DNA from: a virus
Direction: 5' to 3' (one strand)
Virus record (IMG/VR): IMGVR_UViG_3300042691_041259
Location: 1 to 64,000 of that record
DNA: 64,000 bases
The position numbers and the translations under genes were made by a program. Positions within the stretch are counted from its first letter, which is position 1. The number at the start of each line of letters is the position of its first letter. Below the pieces are notes generated by a model that had not been told where the DNA came from, ran no database searches, and saw only the letters and a list, made by a program, of their open reading frames with translations. Below, one piece after another: positions 1 to 8,762 of the stretch.

Positions 1-327
1 GACTTGTGGAAAGTCAATACCTTCATTCTTTTTAGTTGCACGGTCACGGTTATCCTGTTTAGAGTAGTAGAAATCTACCAGCCACTTTGCACAGTCATAA
101 CCTGTTTTCTCTTTGATGTTTGCATAGTCCAACTTATAGTTAGGGCTAACATTGGTATGATATTCAGTCATAGCATCCACACCCAAGTCGTGGTCCAAAG
201 AAATGTTATCAATGTTTTCCAATCCAAGTTTTTGGACAGCTTCCACAAATTCTTCGTAAGTTCGAACAATTGTCCACGCATCCTCTACGGGAGTACGTAT
301 GTCATCTAAGTAAATGTTTGATTTCAT
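1..327 (-). CDS. cREC (cyclic-phosphate-processing receiver-like) domain protein, 3' end outside window
   Basis: Translating the minus strand from the ATG at 327 gives 109 codons open to the window edge, so the C-terminus is missing. The protein begins MKSNIYLDDIRTPVEDAW and contains ISLDHDLG near residue 43 and TGYDCAKWLV near residue 80. LDDxRxP followed by SxDHDLG and a GxD/W segment is the signature I associate with the cREC domain, described in connection with RNA-repair systems that handle cyclic phosphate ends. The catalytic role is family knowledge, not shown here. The plus-strand ORF covering the same bases has no recognisable features and is a shadow. Confidence 0.6.
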   Translation of the reverse strand, partial: MKSNIYLDDIRTPVEDAWTIVRTYEEFVEAVQKLGLENIDNISLDHDLGVDAMTEYHTNVSPNYKLDYANIKEKTGYDCAKWLVDFYYSKQDNRDRATKKNEGIDFPQV

Positions 328-371
328 ATTAGTTTATATTACAAGTAAGAAAAAAGTTTTAGCGTATGTTA

Positions 372-950
372 TTACCATATTTGAAAACCTCCGCATTCTC
401 TTAAGAAACTGATGAACTTTTTGATGCGGCCTAGACTGGTAGAGTGCGCCGAGTATGCAATAGTTCCATCCTCGGTAATTACTGGGCGTGTTAACATTTG
501 CCCGTACTCAAATCCTTCGGTGATCTTATTGCCGATTGACGAGTGTATGAATGCGGAATTCTCATCAACCCAAGAACCCAAAACAATATAGATGCTATCA
601 TCGTCATCGGTAAGGTCAGGATTCTCAAGTATAAGCTGTGTGAGCTTTTCCGCCATCGCATCGGCAAGCGTATTGCAAGTCTCTTGGTCTTCAGGACCAG
701 CGCCATCATTGTAGCCAAAGCGGCTGGTGTCAATGCCAAGTCCTTTTTCCTCATTGACCGCTTCAATCAAAGAGGCAAGTGGACGCCAACCCCACCAACT
801 GTCCTGGTAGTAATCGCCTGGGTTTTCACGGTGCCAATTTCCACGATCTTTGAAGTAAGCATCGCGCTGTTCGTCTGTTGAGCTGTCCCAGTCAATCTCG
901 GGCTTTGTGCCACGCAATACTGGATTTCTTCCTGAGATATCTACTCCCAT
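372..950 (-). CDS. Conserved phage-type hypothetical protein (MGxDIxGRNP family)
   Basis: The 192-aa product starts MGVDISGRNPVLRGTKPE and has a Trp-rich stretch (DSWWGWRPLASL) near residue 50. Short proteins that open MGxDIxGxNP and then carry a WxWRPL segment recur in T4-like phage genomes, but I know no function for them. It is acidic, with a DLTDDDDS segment near residue 113, and has no signal peptide or membrane helix. Its start lies 1 base after the stop of the 91-aa gene upstream, so it belongs to the small operon beginning near 1432. Confidence 0.5.
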   Translation of the reverse strand: MGVDISGRNPVLRGTKPEIDWDSSTDEQRDAYFKDRGNWHRENPGDYYQDSWWGWRPLASLIEAVNEEKGLGIDTSRFGYNDGAGPEDQETCNTLADAMAEKLTQLILENPDLTDDDDSIYIVLGSWVDENSAFIHSSIGNKITEGFEYGQMLTRPVITEDGTIAYSAHSTSLGRIKKFISFLRECGGFQIW

Positions 951-951
951 G

Positions 952-1227
952 TTATTTAGATTTTTTGGTTGCTGGTGTAATTGCTACGACTTCTCCAAGA
1001 CTGTTCCATTCAATGGTAATTTCGTCAGTCAGCTGTGCGTCGCGTAGTTTGGCGCACAGTTCGTATTCTTCCAATTTGGCATGCTCTTCTTCCATCACTT
1101 TGAGCAACTGATTGAGCAGCTCGCCAAATTTTTCTGAGTGATTAGATTTTTTGATAGTCCTCTTCTCAGAGAGGCTAATTCCAAGGATTGCTTCTGGGGG
1201 CATGTTAGACAGTTTGTAATTGTTCAA
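952..1227 (-). CDS. Small protein with UVR-like C-terminal helix pair
   Basis: A 91-aa product with no recognised family overall. Residues about 45-70 read EEEHAKLEEYELCAKLRDAQL, spelled here as a helix with E-Y-E-x-C-A-x-L-R-D, close to the UvrB/UvrC (UVR) interaction motif ExYExAAxLRD. The ATG at 1227 lies inside the preceding 75-aa gene (23-bp overlap); an internal Met at 1203 would remove the overlap and is an alternative start. The UVR likeness suggests protein-protein contact, not catalysis. Confidence 0.5.
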   Translation of the reverse strand: MNNYKLSNMPPEAILGISLSEKRTIKKSNHSEKFGELLNQLLKVMEEEHAKLEEYELCAKLRDAQLTDEITIEWNSLGEVVAITPATKKSK

Positions 1228-1432
1228 CTTCAGTTACTATTTTGTTGGTATGTAGATACCAAGTTCTACTAATAAAAGGCTTGCCATTGATGCGGCGGTC
1301 GCCTCCCCAAGAGCGGAAGATATCCGCGGAGGTTTCGCACCAAACGTTTTTACGTATTTGAACTTCAAGTTTTGCGGTTGGATCGAAATTGATTACCAAG
1401 CCGTCTTTTGATTTGAATGAACCTTGTACCAT
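1205..1432 (-). CDS. Hypothetical 75-aa protein
   Basis: No family recognised. The product is a mixed, beta-prone sequence (LEVQIRKNVWCETS, FISRTWYLHTNKIV) with one Cys and no signal peptide or membrane segment. It is the first gene after a copy of the bipartite promoter-like element (box ends 14 bp upstream of the ATG), which supports it as a real gene and as the head of the operon running down to 372. Confidence 0.5.
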   Translation of the reverse strand: MVQGSFKSKDGLVINFDPTAKLEVQIRKNVWCETSADIFRSWGGDRRINGKPFISRTWYLHTNKIVTEVEQLQTV

Positions 1433-1446
1433 ATCAGTTAATTGTA

Positions 1447-1506
1447 TAGGATAAAAGTAATACTGTTGATTGTAAAGAGTTTACAATGATAAAGATAGTT
1501 ATTAAC
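1447..1506 (-). promoter_or_regulatory. Bipartite GTTAATAAC / GTATTA promoter-like element, copy 1
   Basis: On the minus strand GTTAATAAC (1506-1498) is followed after exactly 34 bp by GTATTACTTTTATCCTA (1463-1447), 14 bp before the ATG at 1432. The spacer holds a different inverted repeat (TTGTAAA/TTTACAA) from the other copies. Eight other elements of the same form occur in the window. Confidence 0.65.
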
Positions 1507-1510
1507 AAAA

Positions 1511-1840
1511 TTACGCCAACTGCAGAAGAGTTGTAGTAGCACGAATTTTAGGAGTTGGAAGAGCCATACCGTTAGCCGAGTATGAACCTATTACATCCGC
1601 CTCGCGAAGTACAGCGCTTTTAGCAGAGAACTTTTCAATGATGTAAGTTTTACCTGCGCAGCGCGGATCATTGATTATTACGCGATCTCCAACCTTAACA
1701 GTGGAACGAACAGCATTGCGTTTCTGACGAACTCGATCGTTGATTTCATTTACCAAGAAAGAATTGAGTGATCGTAGATCGCTATCGCTAAGGGTTGAAA
1801 GGGATTTTGCTAAAGCTGATGTAAGTTCTGAATAATTCAT
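1511..1840 (-). CDS. Hypothetical protein with KOW/SH3-like segment
   Basis: A 109-aa product. The N-terminal half is helical (LTSALAKSLSTLSDSDLRSL) and the second half contains VKVGDRVIINDPRCAGKTYI followed by AVLREA, the pattern of a small beta-barrel of KOW/SH3 type (VGDxVxI...G...VxK...AxLR). No catalytic motif is visible. It sits alone between two bipartite elements, so it is probably transcribed as a single gene. Function unknown. Confidence 0.5.
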   Translation of the reverse strand: MNYSELTSALAKSLSTLSDSDLRSLNSFLVNEINDRVRQKRNAVRSTVKVGDRVIINDPRCAGKTYIIEKFSAKSAVLREADVIGSYSANGMALPTPKIRATTTLLQLA

Positions 1841-1855
1841 ATTGTTTTAATTTGA

Positions 1856-1915
1856 TAGTATAAAAATAATACAAAAAACCCAGAGATAAAAATCTCTGGG
1901 CCTAAAGTTATTAAC
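1856..1915 (-). promoter_or_regulatory. Bipartite promoter-like element with internal terminator hairpin, copy 2
   Basis: GTTAATAAC (1915-1907), 34-bp spacer, then GTATTATTTTTATACTA (1872-1856), 15 bp before the ATG at 1840. The spacer contains a perfect 8-bp stem CCCAGAGA/TCTCTGGG (1900-1879) followed by a T run, which reads as an intrinsic terminator for the upstream secreted-protein gene ending at 1926. Confidence 0.7.
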
Positions 1916-1925
1916 AATTTTACTG

Positions 1926-3869
1926 TTAATTGCCTTTTACAAATTCTCTCTTCTCCACTTTTCCATCCGCGGTTACAACTACCAAATATACACCATCAGG
2001 TAAATTGCTGATGTCAATACTTGATTGCGAGCTTGTATAATTGGTTGACAGAACATTGCTGCCTATTGAATTGTACACGCTTACAAATTTTTGTTCTCCA
2101 GCCATTTCATCTATAATGTTGATAAATGAGTTTGCCGGATTAGGAAAGATTGTGACTGCTTTGCTCTCTTCTATTTTTACTATAGGGCGAGTAATTTCTT
2201 CGGGTTTTGTATAAGCATTACGAAGAACCGCGCCTTGATTACTTACAACGCATTCATTCATCTCTTTAATAAAGATGTAACTTGCGCTACAGAAGTTTCC
2301 ACATGCCTGAGAAGTTCTCTTAATACGGTACCATGTAGAAATTAACAAAGTGGTATCAGTAAATGAGTCTCCACTCCCGGTTCTGATTAAGTTCCAGGAT
2401 TGTCCATCCGGAGATTCAAACAACTCCCATATTGAACAGCCCGAAACTGGCTGCTCATTTGTAGAATTAAATTGAAAAGTATAATCTCCTAATGTGGTTA
2501 ATTCATAATCAAAGCCTGGATTGATTACCGCGCTCATTCCTTGAAGACGTGCTATTAGTGGTCTTGGAGAACGTTGGTATCTGTCAGGCCATGCCATATA
2601 GTTTGTAAAAGCTCCACCCAAAAGGATTTCCCATTTGCCGTTTCCGTCTGGGCTATCCTGGATTGCCATGCATCGTCCTGCGCCCTGACCATAACTATTG
2701 ACTAGTACGCCATCCCAAGATACTAAGCCTCCAAGTCCTGCTCCAACATTATTGAGAATGAACTCGGGATTGATTATGCCATCATCAAAAGCAACTACTT
2801 TAGCAACAAATTTATCAACAGGGTTTGTTCCGATTGGTCGTTTAGAGCTTGCGCCCGCAAAGTTTCCGCAAGCTACCAATTGACAGTTGTAGTAACAGAG
2901 ATCTGCTATAGGCCCATTACAACCAGCATTGTATGTAGGATCAATTACCCATTCACCATTTGGTTGCACAGTAAATTTGGCGAGGCTCTTCAGCCCCTGC
3001 GCCGAACCGATAGAGGTGAAGGCCCCGCCAATGTATGCAATGTTTTCACCAGTTGAAATACCTGCGCAATCTTGTTCTGTTACAAATATTGCATCAAATA
3101 TTGTAGCGTTTGTAATTACATTGGTAAGTCCTACAATTGGTTTCAGAGTAAATGTACTCAAATCAACCGCAGCAAGACCTACGTAAGAATTACCGCCTAC
3201 TGTGTAGTTAATGTCGCCACCAATTAACAAGTTATTGGTGCCAGGGATGCGTCGGATAAATCGAATATCACCCACTGGCAGTGCTAGAGTTTGATAAGTT
3301 GCTCCAGTACTTCCGTTGCACGAAACCAATACTTGTGTTCCTGTTACGCCAAACGCGTAGTATAGTGTTCCTGTTGTTTCATCATAAAATCCCGCTTTTG
3401 AGACCTGAATCCAACTTGGGTAGGGGCAAAGAAAGTTTGGATCTATAGATCCATCAGCCTTTACCTTACTTACAAGTCGAATCCCAGCTTCGTTGGCGGT
3501 GCTACGTCCACCTACAAAGAAACATCCATTAGGCTTTCCATCAGGAGTTCTTTCAGGCTCAATATAGCATGTTGAATAATTTTTGCTCCAAGTTGACATA
3601 TGATTTGCCATGTATGTAGCATCTTCGTTTCCCAGCAAGTCAAACTTCCTAATTTTTGGAACGTTATTCATAGCGGAAAACCCAGCATAGACAGAGCCAT
3701 CGACTACTTCTATGCCAGCACAGTTGACATACCCTGCTGCCGAAAAGGGTATGCCGTTTAAATTTGGTTGGAATGTTGTATCCAACGAGGCAGCATACTG
3801 TGCGAACAGCTGGCTGCCGAGTAATAATAGCGCTGATATAAGAAGAGCGCCTTTTCTAAATAATTGCAT
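1926..3869 (-). CDS. Secreted protein with T9SS type A sorting domain
   Basis: The 647-aa product has a clear signal peptide (residues 1-24, charged N-terminus, LISALLLLGSQLFAQ). Residues about 25-450 contain loosely repeated beta strands such as AYIGGAFTSIGSAQG and LLGGAFTNYMAW, resembling delta-60/beta-propeller repeats. The last 75 residues (AVTIFPNPANSFINI ... LPDGVYLVVVTADGK ... KREFVKGN) match the Por/T9SS type A C-terminal sorting domain, which in Bacteroidetes directs export through the type IX secretion system and is then removed. It is the last gene of an operon with the two genes upstream (20-bp gap) and is followed by a terminator. The target of the mature protein is unknown. Confidence 0.8.
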   Translation of the reverse strand: MQLFRKGALLISALLLLGSQLFAQYAASLDTTFQPNLNGIPFSAAGYVNCAGIEVVDGSVYAGFSAMNNVPKIRKFDLLGNEDATYMANHMSTWSKNYSTCYIEPERTPDGKPNGCFFVGGRSTANEAGIRLVSKVKADGSIDPNFLCPYPSWIQVSKAGFYDETTGTLYYAFGVTGTQVLVSCNGSTGATYQTLALPVGDIRFIRRIPGTNNLLIGGDINYTVGGNSYVGLAAVDLSTFTLKPIVGLTNVITNATIFDAIFVTEQDCAGISTGENIAYIGGAFTSIGSAQGLKSLAKFTVQPNGEWVIDPTYNAGCNGPIADLCYYNCQLVACGNFAGASSKRPIGTNPVDKFVAKVVAFDDGIINPEFILNNVGAGLGGLVSWDGVLVNSYGQGAGRCMAIQDSPDGNGKWEILLGGAFTNYMAWPDRYQRSPRPLIARLQGMSAVINPGFDYELTTLGDYTFQFNSTNEQPVSGCSIWELFESPDGQSWNLIRTGSGDSFTDTTLLISTWYRIKRTSQACGNFCSASYIFIKEMNECVVSNQGAVLRNAYTKPEEITRPIVKIEESKAVTIFPNPANSFINIIDEMAGEQKFVSVYNSIGSNVLSTNYTSSQSSIDISNLPDGVYLVVVTADGKVEKREFVKGN

Positions 3870-3889
3870 TTTGCTTTCTTTATTTTTGG

Positions 3890-4306
3890 TTATTGCATAT
3901 TTGTAGATATGCTAGTCGTTTGTTGCACTGAGTACATGTACGGAGAATTAGGAAAGGCCATCCAATCAAATAACTCAAAGAAACAGTAGAAGGATTTCGC
4001 CTCCTCAAAGTAAACAATGAAGTAATGAGGATCCATATTTAAGAGCTCTGATTTGTAAACTCCATCAAGTTTTTGATCAAAGAATAGTTCTGCGGATTCT
4101 TTACGTATTACAAAACGCAATGCCTCGTTCCAAACAAGCAAAGAATCTTCATAATTTTCCATTTGATAGTATTGATCCGTTCTAATTAAGTACTCACCAT
4201 CTGGAAATACATTAGTAAGATGCGGAGAAAGATAAAGCGTATACAGCTTTTGTGAATTCATCACGGATGACAATGTCATCAGTGCTAAAAGTAGCAATGT
4301 TCTCAT
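3890..4306 (-). CDS. Small secreted hypothetical protein
   Basis: A 138-aa product with a short signal peptide (MRTLLLLALMTLSSVMNSQ, predicted cleavage near residue 19). The rest is rich in aromatic residues (YYQMENYEDS, YFIVYFEEAKSFYCFFELFDW) and has no T9SS sorting domain. It lies between two T9SS-cargo genes with gaps of 20 and 17 bp, so it is co-transcribed with them. It could be a partner or chaperone of the cargo, which is inference only. Confidence 0.6.
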   Translation of the reverse strand: MRTLLLLALMTLSSVMNSQKLYTLYLSPHLTNVFPDGEYLIRTDQYYQMENYEDSLLVWNEALRFVIRKESAELFFDQKLDGVYKSELLNMDPHYFIVYFEEAKSFYCFFELFDWMAFPNSPYMYSVQQTTSISTNMQ

Positions 4307-4323
4307 TCCTGGTTAAATTATTT

Positions 4324-6225
4324 TCAACGTACCAAACAAACACTTCCACGAAAAACGTGAATGAAATTAGTTTTGTCGGTCACATATATTAAGTACTCAT
4401 AAACATCAATTTGGCATTCAATTCCATCAATTGTACCATCCCATACAGGTGGTTCTTCAGAAGTTCTATCAAATATCTTAATTCCCCAACGGTCAAATAT
4501 CATCATTCTCACTTGTTTGTAGTGTGTGCCCATGCCTGCAAACAATCCATTTATTTGGTCTTCTGGATTTGGTGTAAAAGCATTTGGAACATAAAAACTA
4601 AATACCGGCTTTATTACAACTTCACCTTGAGAATATGCAACGCATCCATTTATATTTGTGGTTTGTAGAGTAATTGTATAGTTTCCCCACTGTCCATAGT
4701 TATGTACCGGGTTGGTTGCAGTACTGTAGTTTCCATCTCCAAAGTTCCATACATAATAGGTCCCTCCAGAAGAAAGATTTGTAAAAGTTACTTCAGGAGA
4801 TAGTTCATCAGTTTCCATTGGATCCAATATAAAACCTGAGGTAGGCGTAGGATACACCGTAATGACAGCCGACGCATTCTGGGTTGTTACACAGCCAGCC
4901 ACAGATGTTACAACTAGAGTTACAACATAAGTTCCTGGCGTTGCGTATGTATGGCTTGGATTCTGTTCCGCTGAATAAGTTCCATCACCAAAGTTCCAAT
5001 ACCATGAATAACCATTGGCTGAGGTGTTGTTAAAGTTTACTACCAGTGGCTGACATCCATTAGTGGCCGAAGGCTGAAATACTGATGTGGGCATTGGATT
5101 GACGCGAACCGTATGCACCACCATGTTTGAACATCCGCTTTCTGTTGTTACTGTCAAAACAACATTGTACAATCCAGGCATTGCATAGCTGTGAATGGGA
5201 TTGATTGCGGTTGATGATTGCCCATCGCCAAAGCTCCAATAATAACTTGCCACTATTGCATTTTGAACAGATACCGTGCTGGTAAATGTTACCGGGCTTC
5301 CATGGCAGACATCAAATGCGGTAAAATCCACATTAATGATTTCAGGAAGAAGCTCGGCAACTATTTCAGCCATGCATCCGCTGTAAGAAATAAGTTGACA
5401 AGTTACGTATTGGTTTGCTTGTGGATCTACAATAATACTTTGACCAGTATCGCCGGTACTCCAATTATAGTAGGCAAATCCAGGAGGTGCTGTTAGCGTA
5501 GCAAAATCATCGTCCACACAGTACTGAACATCAATTGTTAATGGCAAACATGATATACCATCAACGTAAGCATAACCATAGTGGCCTCCGAGAGCGCAAT
5601 CACCGGTCATGAATTCCAGAGTGATTGTTGTTCCTGCATAAAAAGACAGATCCACTCCTACAGTAGTCCAATTTTTGTAAGTGATATTGATAGTGTTTCC
5701 CTGAGAGTCAATTCCTGGGCAGGCCTGGAACCCAGGAAGATTTGACTCCGCAGTTACTCGATATTCTGTACATATCACAGTATCGCCATTTTCTAAAAGT
5801 ATGCGAGTTTGAAAGTTTGGCTGCTCCCAGTCTTCGTGACCAGGGTTTTCAAAAACAACCGCATATTCATAAAGCAATAAAGGGTTATCCGGATCTACAA
5901 AGAGATCAAAACGCAAGCCTTCTGCTTCTGCGCCAACATTAGAATTTCCTAAACGAGCTGAAAAGTTTCCACCGTTAGGTGAAACTACAGGGACTTGGCC
6001 ACAAGTATTAGGATCGGTTCCATTGCCCGACATAATTGTGTGCCTTCCTGGTATGATACCATTGTTTGGTAAGTCTATCGGGCAACACGTCCCGATGGTT
6101 CCTTGCCATCCTTGAAATGTTCCCGTTTCAAAATCGACATTTCCGCATTGAGCGGCTAACGGGTTGGATAGCAATAAGAAAACCGTATGCAAAATAATTG
6201 CAACGCACCACGAATAAATGTTCAT
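4324..6225 (-). CDS. Secreted PKD-domain protein with T9SS type B (gliding-motility) C-terminal domain
   Basis: A 633-aa product with a signal peptide (about residues 1-25, ending NPLAAQ). Residues 26-235 resemble a jelly-roll binding module (VDFETGTFQGWQG ... YAYVDGISCLPL). Three PKD domains follow (about 300-375, 380-460, 465-545), each with a WxFGDGxxS motif and a Y-x-x-x-G-x-Y core. Residues 545-633 (FYVPNAFTPNPEDQINGLF ... MIFDRWGIKIFDR ... FRGSVCLVR) are the gliding-motility-associated type B sorting domain used by T9SS adhesins. A GATATATAG motif lies 67 bp upstream, as for virion genes. It heads the operon to 1926. A virion fibre is the alternative reading, but fibres do not normally carry signal peptides. 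Confidence 0.82.
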   Translation of the reverse strand: MNIYSWCVAIILHTVFLLLSNPLAAQCGNVDFETGTFQGWQGTIGTCCPIDLPNNGIIPGRHTIMSGNGTDPNTCGQVPVVSPNGGNFSARLGNSNVGAEAEGLRFDLFVDPDNPLLLYEYAVVFENPGHEDWEQPNFQTRILLENGDTVICTEYRVTAESNLPGFQACPGIDSQGNTINITYKNWTTVGVDLSFYAGTTITLEFMTGDCALGGHYGYAYVDGISCLPLTIDVQYCVDDDFATLTAPPGFAYYNWSTGDTGQSIIVDPQANQYVTCQLISYSGCMAEIVAELLPEIINVDFTAFDVCHGSPVTFTSTVSVQNAIVASYYWSFGDGQSSTAINPIHSYAMPGLYNVVLTVTTESGCSNMVVHTVRVNPMPTSVFQPSATNGCQPLVVNFNNTSANGYSWYWNFGDGTYSAEQNPSHTYATPGTYVVTLVVTSVAGCVTTQNASAVITVYPTPTSGFILDPMETDELSPEVTFTNLSSGGTYYVWNFGDGNYSTATNPVHNYGQWGNYTITLQTTNINGCVAYSQGEVVIKPVFSFYVPNAFTPNPEDQINGLFAGMGTHYKQVRMMIFDRWGIKIFDRTSEEPPVWDGTIDGIECQIDVYEYLIYVTDKTNFIHVFRGSVCLVR

Positions 6226-6291
6226 AGTTAAGCAAACTTCTTTTGAATAAGTAATTAAATATGAGTCTTATAGACTCTACAATGTTACAGT

Positions 6292-6300
6292 CTATATATC
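6292..6300 (-). promoter_or_regulatory. GATATATAG late-promoter-like motif upstream of the T9SS-cargo operon
   Basis: GATATATAG on the minus strand, 67 bp before the ATG at 6225. The same nonamer stands upstream of seven other minus-strand genes or operons, nearly all for virion proteins. The rest of the 6226-6452 divergent gap is AT-rich, contains short open stretches without coding character and presumably also holds the plus-strand promoter of the subtilisin gene, which I could not pin down. Confidence 0.5.
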
Positions 6301-6452
6301 ACAGTGATTCTGGGCCGAGTGTGAATTTTACCCGTAGAATATATAGAATGCGTAAACAAACCTCCACCCGAGGTTATACTTATATCTTTTTAATGCACTT
6401 TTATCTTGTGCAAAACCTACACTTTTTTCAACCTCAAAAAACAAAAAAACAA

Positions 6453-8717
6453 ATGAAAAAACTACTTGGCTTAGCCATTGCTTTGTTTGTCACATTCAGT
6501 TCCCTGGGACAGGACTATTCAAAGGAAGCAAATTATCACTATCTGCTTACGCCCAAACCGGGAAAGAAAGCAGATGACTTTAAATCCTTTATGGATCAAC
6601 CAGACGTAAAAATGCTCAAGCATCTAGACAAAGTAAATGTCTATATTGTAGAGCATAAAGGCGACCGTAAGAATTTTGAAAAGAGAGCAAAAGACTCTGG
6701 ACATTTTTCTATTGTTGAACGCGATAGCTTATACGAGGTTCAGCACGACTATATTCCAAATGATCCTCAATTTGCAGCGCAGTGGCATTGGAGAAGTTTA
6801 ACTGATAAAGATATTGATGCTGATGAGGCATGGGATCTTTTGCTACCATCAAACCAGCCAACAATAGTTGCTGTGTTGGATGGAGGAATTGAGCTTCTTC
6901 ACGAAGATCTCTTTTCTAACATTGTAACACCTTTTAACGCGGTAACTAATGCATATTCAAACGGTGAATTTGTAAATGCAGAAGACAAACATGGAACTGC
7001 TTGTAGCGGAGTTATTGCTGCAATTTCTAACAATTCAGTAGGCATCTCGGGTATTGGTAATAACAAAGTAAAAGTTATGCCTATCAATATCATGAGTGCT
7101 GTTAATGTAGGAGGATCGTTTTCAACTTCTTCACTGATACAAATAAACGCTGTTAACGCAGCAATTGCGCAAGGCTGTGCTGCTATTTCAATGTCATACG
7201 GAGGCAGCGGATATAGCGCAACTCTTGAGCAAGCATTTCAAACCGCAAAAACTCAAGCTCGTGGGGGAAAAGGTATGGTCATCTGCGCCTCTTCTGGTAA
7301 TGGGTCTTCAGGAACTGCACAACAATATCCTGCATGGTATTCTAACGTTTATGGGATTGGAGCTACTACATCAACAGACTTGAGATCATCTTTTAGCAAC
7401 TTTGGAAACATTGTTGATATCAGTGGTCCTGGTTCATCAATCCTTTCCACTGACAGAAATGGCGCAAACGGTTACAGCACGTCTTCAAACTACGCAAGCG
7501 TAAGCGGTACATCATTCAGTTGCCCATTGGTTGCTGGAGCAGCTGCATTGATTGCGTATCAAAATCCCAGTTTAACAGAAGCTCAAATTTGGCAAATACT
7601 TGCAACCACTGCTGAAAAGGTAGGTGGCTATACATATGCAAGTAATACAGCATGGCCTTTAAGTACGAGATGCCCAGAACTTGGATATGGCAGAGTTAAT
7701 TTAAAGTCTGCCATTCAAGCAGCGGGTGGAAGTACACCTCCACCCCCACCTCCGGTTGCTCATAATATCGTAATTACTAATTGCACTGTAAGCAATAATA
7801 CTCCTAACATTGGATCAACAGTTACTGTGTCAATTACTCAAGGAACCACGGCGCCAACTGCTTTGGCAGTTGCTCCAAAAGTTCAATATCGATTGTCAGT
7901 CGATAACTCATGGTCTAATGACGATATCATTCTAGGATCTGACACTTCTTTTATAGGTGGCGGAGTGACAAACCAAATTGAAACTCTTGCGTTCAATGTA
8001 GGAAATACAGCAGGAACACGTTACATTTTGTCAAGAGTTAATTTTGACGCCGCGGTTACAGAAACTTCATCAACCGACAATACTTGTTCCTTGATGATTA
8101 ACATTACAAATCCAGGAGCGAGCGGAACTGACGCGGAAGCTTTTTGGCTTCTACCATCGGTTACAACATGTAACAATTCAGTTAGTGTAGGCTACCGTTT
8201 TAAGAATGTTGGTTCAACTACAATTACTTCTATGACATGGAGATTGACTTGGGAAATTTGCCCTAACGGCGAACCAGGAATTCCTGCATATTACACTTGC
8301 ACAAACAATCTTAGTAGCTCAATGTTTGGAGGATTCAATATTGCGCCAGGCGCGCTTTCGCCTTCAACATACTATCAAGGTCTTTGCTTAATGAATTGCC
8401 CTGGAGCTACTAGCGGAACCACATATAATGTATTTCAAAATGGTCAAACCCGCTTAAGAAAGGTTGAAATTTTAACTGTCAATGGCGTGGCTGACGCTAA
8501 TGTGGCAAACAATTCTGATCTATTACCTATCACTAAAATTGCTTGTACTACTGCAAGCGTTGATGGAGTAGAACTCACAGAAGAACCGAAGATTAAGATC
8601 TTCACAATTACAGGAAGACCTTTGAGAGCAAAGACTATTGAAGAACTTCCAAGTGGAATGTATATCATTCACTTAATCTATAAAGATCGCACAGAAGTAA
8701 CAAAGTTTGCTAAGTAA
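6453..8717 (+). CDS. Secreted S8 (subtilisin-like) serine peptidase with T9SS type A-like C-terminus
   Basis: The only plus-strand gene. I start it at the ATG at 6453, which opens a signal peptide (MKKLLGLAIALFVTFSSLGQ) after an A-rich leader; the in-frame extension to 6261 is not signal-like. The 754-aa product has the full S8 triad: Asp143 (VAVLDGGIE), His180 (DKHGTACSGV) and Ser354 (SGTSFSCPLVAG), with Asn283 as oxyanion residue (SSGNGSSG). A Pro linker (PPPPPPV) near 430 leads to a beta-rich CARDB-like region, and the end (IKIFTITGRPL ... LPSGMYIIHL ... EVTKFAK) resembles a short type A sorting domain without the usual PNP start. It is likely an active extracellular protease. It ends at its own terminator. 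Confidence 0.88.
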   Translation: MKKLLGLAIALFVTFSSLGQDYSKEANYHYLLTPKPGKKADDFKSFMDQPDVKMLKHLDKVNVYIVEHKGDRKNFEKRAKDSGHFSIVERDSLYEVQHDYIPNDPQFAAQWHWRSLTDKDIDADEAWDLLLPSNQPTIVAVLDGGIELLHEDLFSNIVTPFNAVTNAYSNGEFVNAEDKHGTACSGVIAAISNNSVGISGIGNNKVKVMPINIMSAVNVGGSFSTSSLIQINAVNAAIAQGCAAISMSYGGSGYSATLEQAFQTAKTQARGGKGMVICASSGNGSSGTAQQYPAWYSNVYGIGATTSTDLRSSFSNFGNIVDISGPGSSILSTDRNGANGYSTSSNYASVSGTSFSCPLVAGAAALIAYQNPSLTEAQIWQILATTAEKVGGYTYASNTAWPLSTRCPELGYGRVNLKSAIQAAGGSTPPPPPPVAHNIVITNCTVSNNTPNIGSTVTVSITQGTTAPTALAVAPKVQYRLSVDNSWSNDDIILGSDTSFIGGGVTNQIETLAFNVGNTAGTRYILSRVNFDAAVTETSSTDNTCSLMINITNPGASGTDAEAFWLLPSVTTCNNSVSVGYRFKNVGSTTITSMTWRLTWEICPNGEPGIPAYYTCTNNLSSSMFGGFNIAPGALSPSTYYQGLCLMNCPGATSGTTYNVFQNGQTRLRKVEILTVNGVADANVANNSDLLPITKIACTTASVDGVELTEEPKIKIFTITGRPLRAKTIEELPSGMYIIHLIYKDRTEVTKFAK

Positions 8718-8740
8718 GATTTTTATTTAAGAAAAGAAAG

Positions 8741-8762
8741 AGGGGGCGAAAGCCCCTTTTTA
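8741..8762 (+). terminator. Intrinsic terminator after the subtilisin gene
   Basis: GGGGC, GAAA loop, GCCCC (8743-8756) followed by TTTTT. On the minus strand the same stem is followed by a T-rich stretch (CTCTTTCTTTTC), so it may also stop transcription from the 8760-9035 gene, whose stop codon overlaps it. Confidence 0.8.

Noticed and set aside
4-309. Plus-strand 101-aa ORF at the left edge
   Set aside because: The minus strand codes a cREC-domain protein with recognisable motifs over the same bases; the plus-strand product has no such features.
6261-6452. 64-residue N-terminal extension of the subtilisin
   Set aside because: The extension is not signal-like and covers the divergent promoter region; the ATG at 6453 opens a typical signal peptide.
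6226-6452. Bacteroidetes-type -33/-7 promoter for the subtilisin gene
   Set aside because: Several partial matches to TTTG and TAnnTTTG exist in this AT-rich gap, but none has both boxes at the usual spacing, so I did not assign one.
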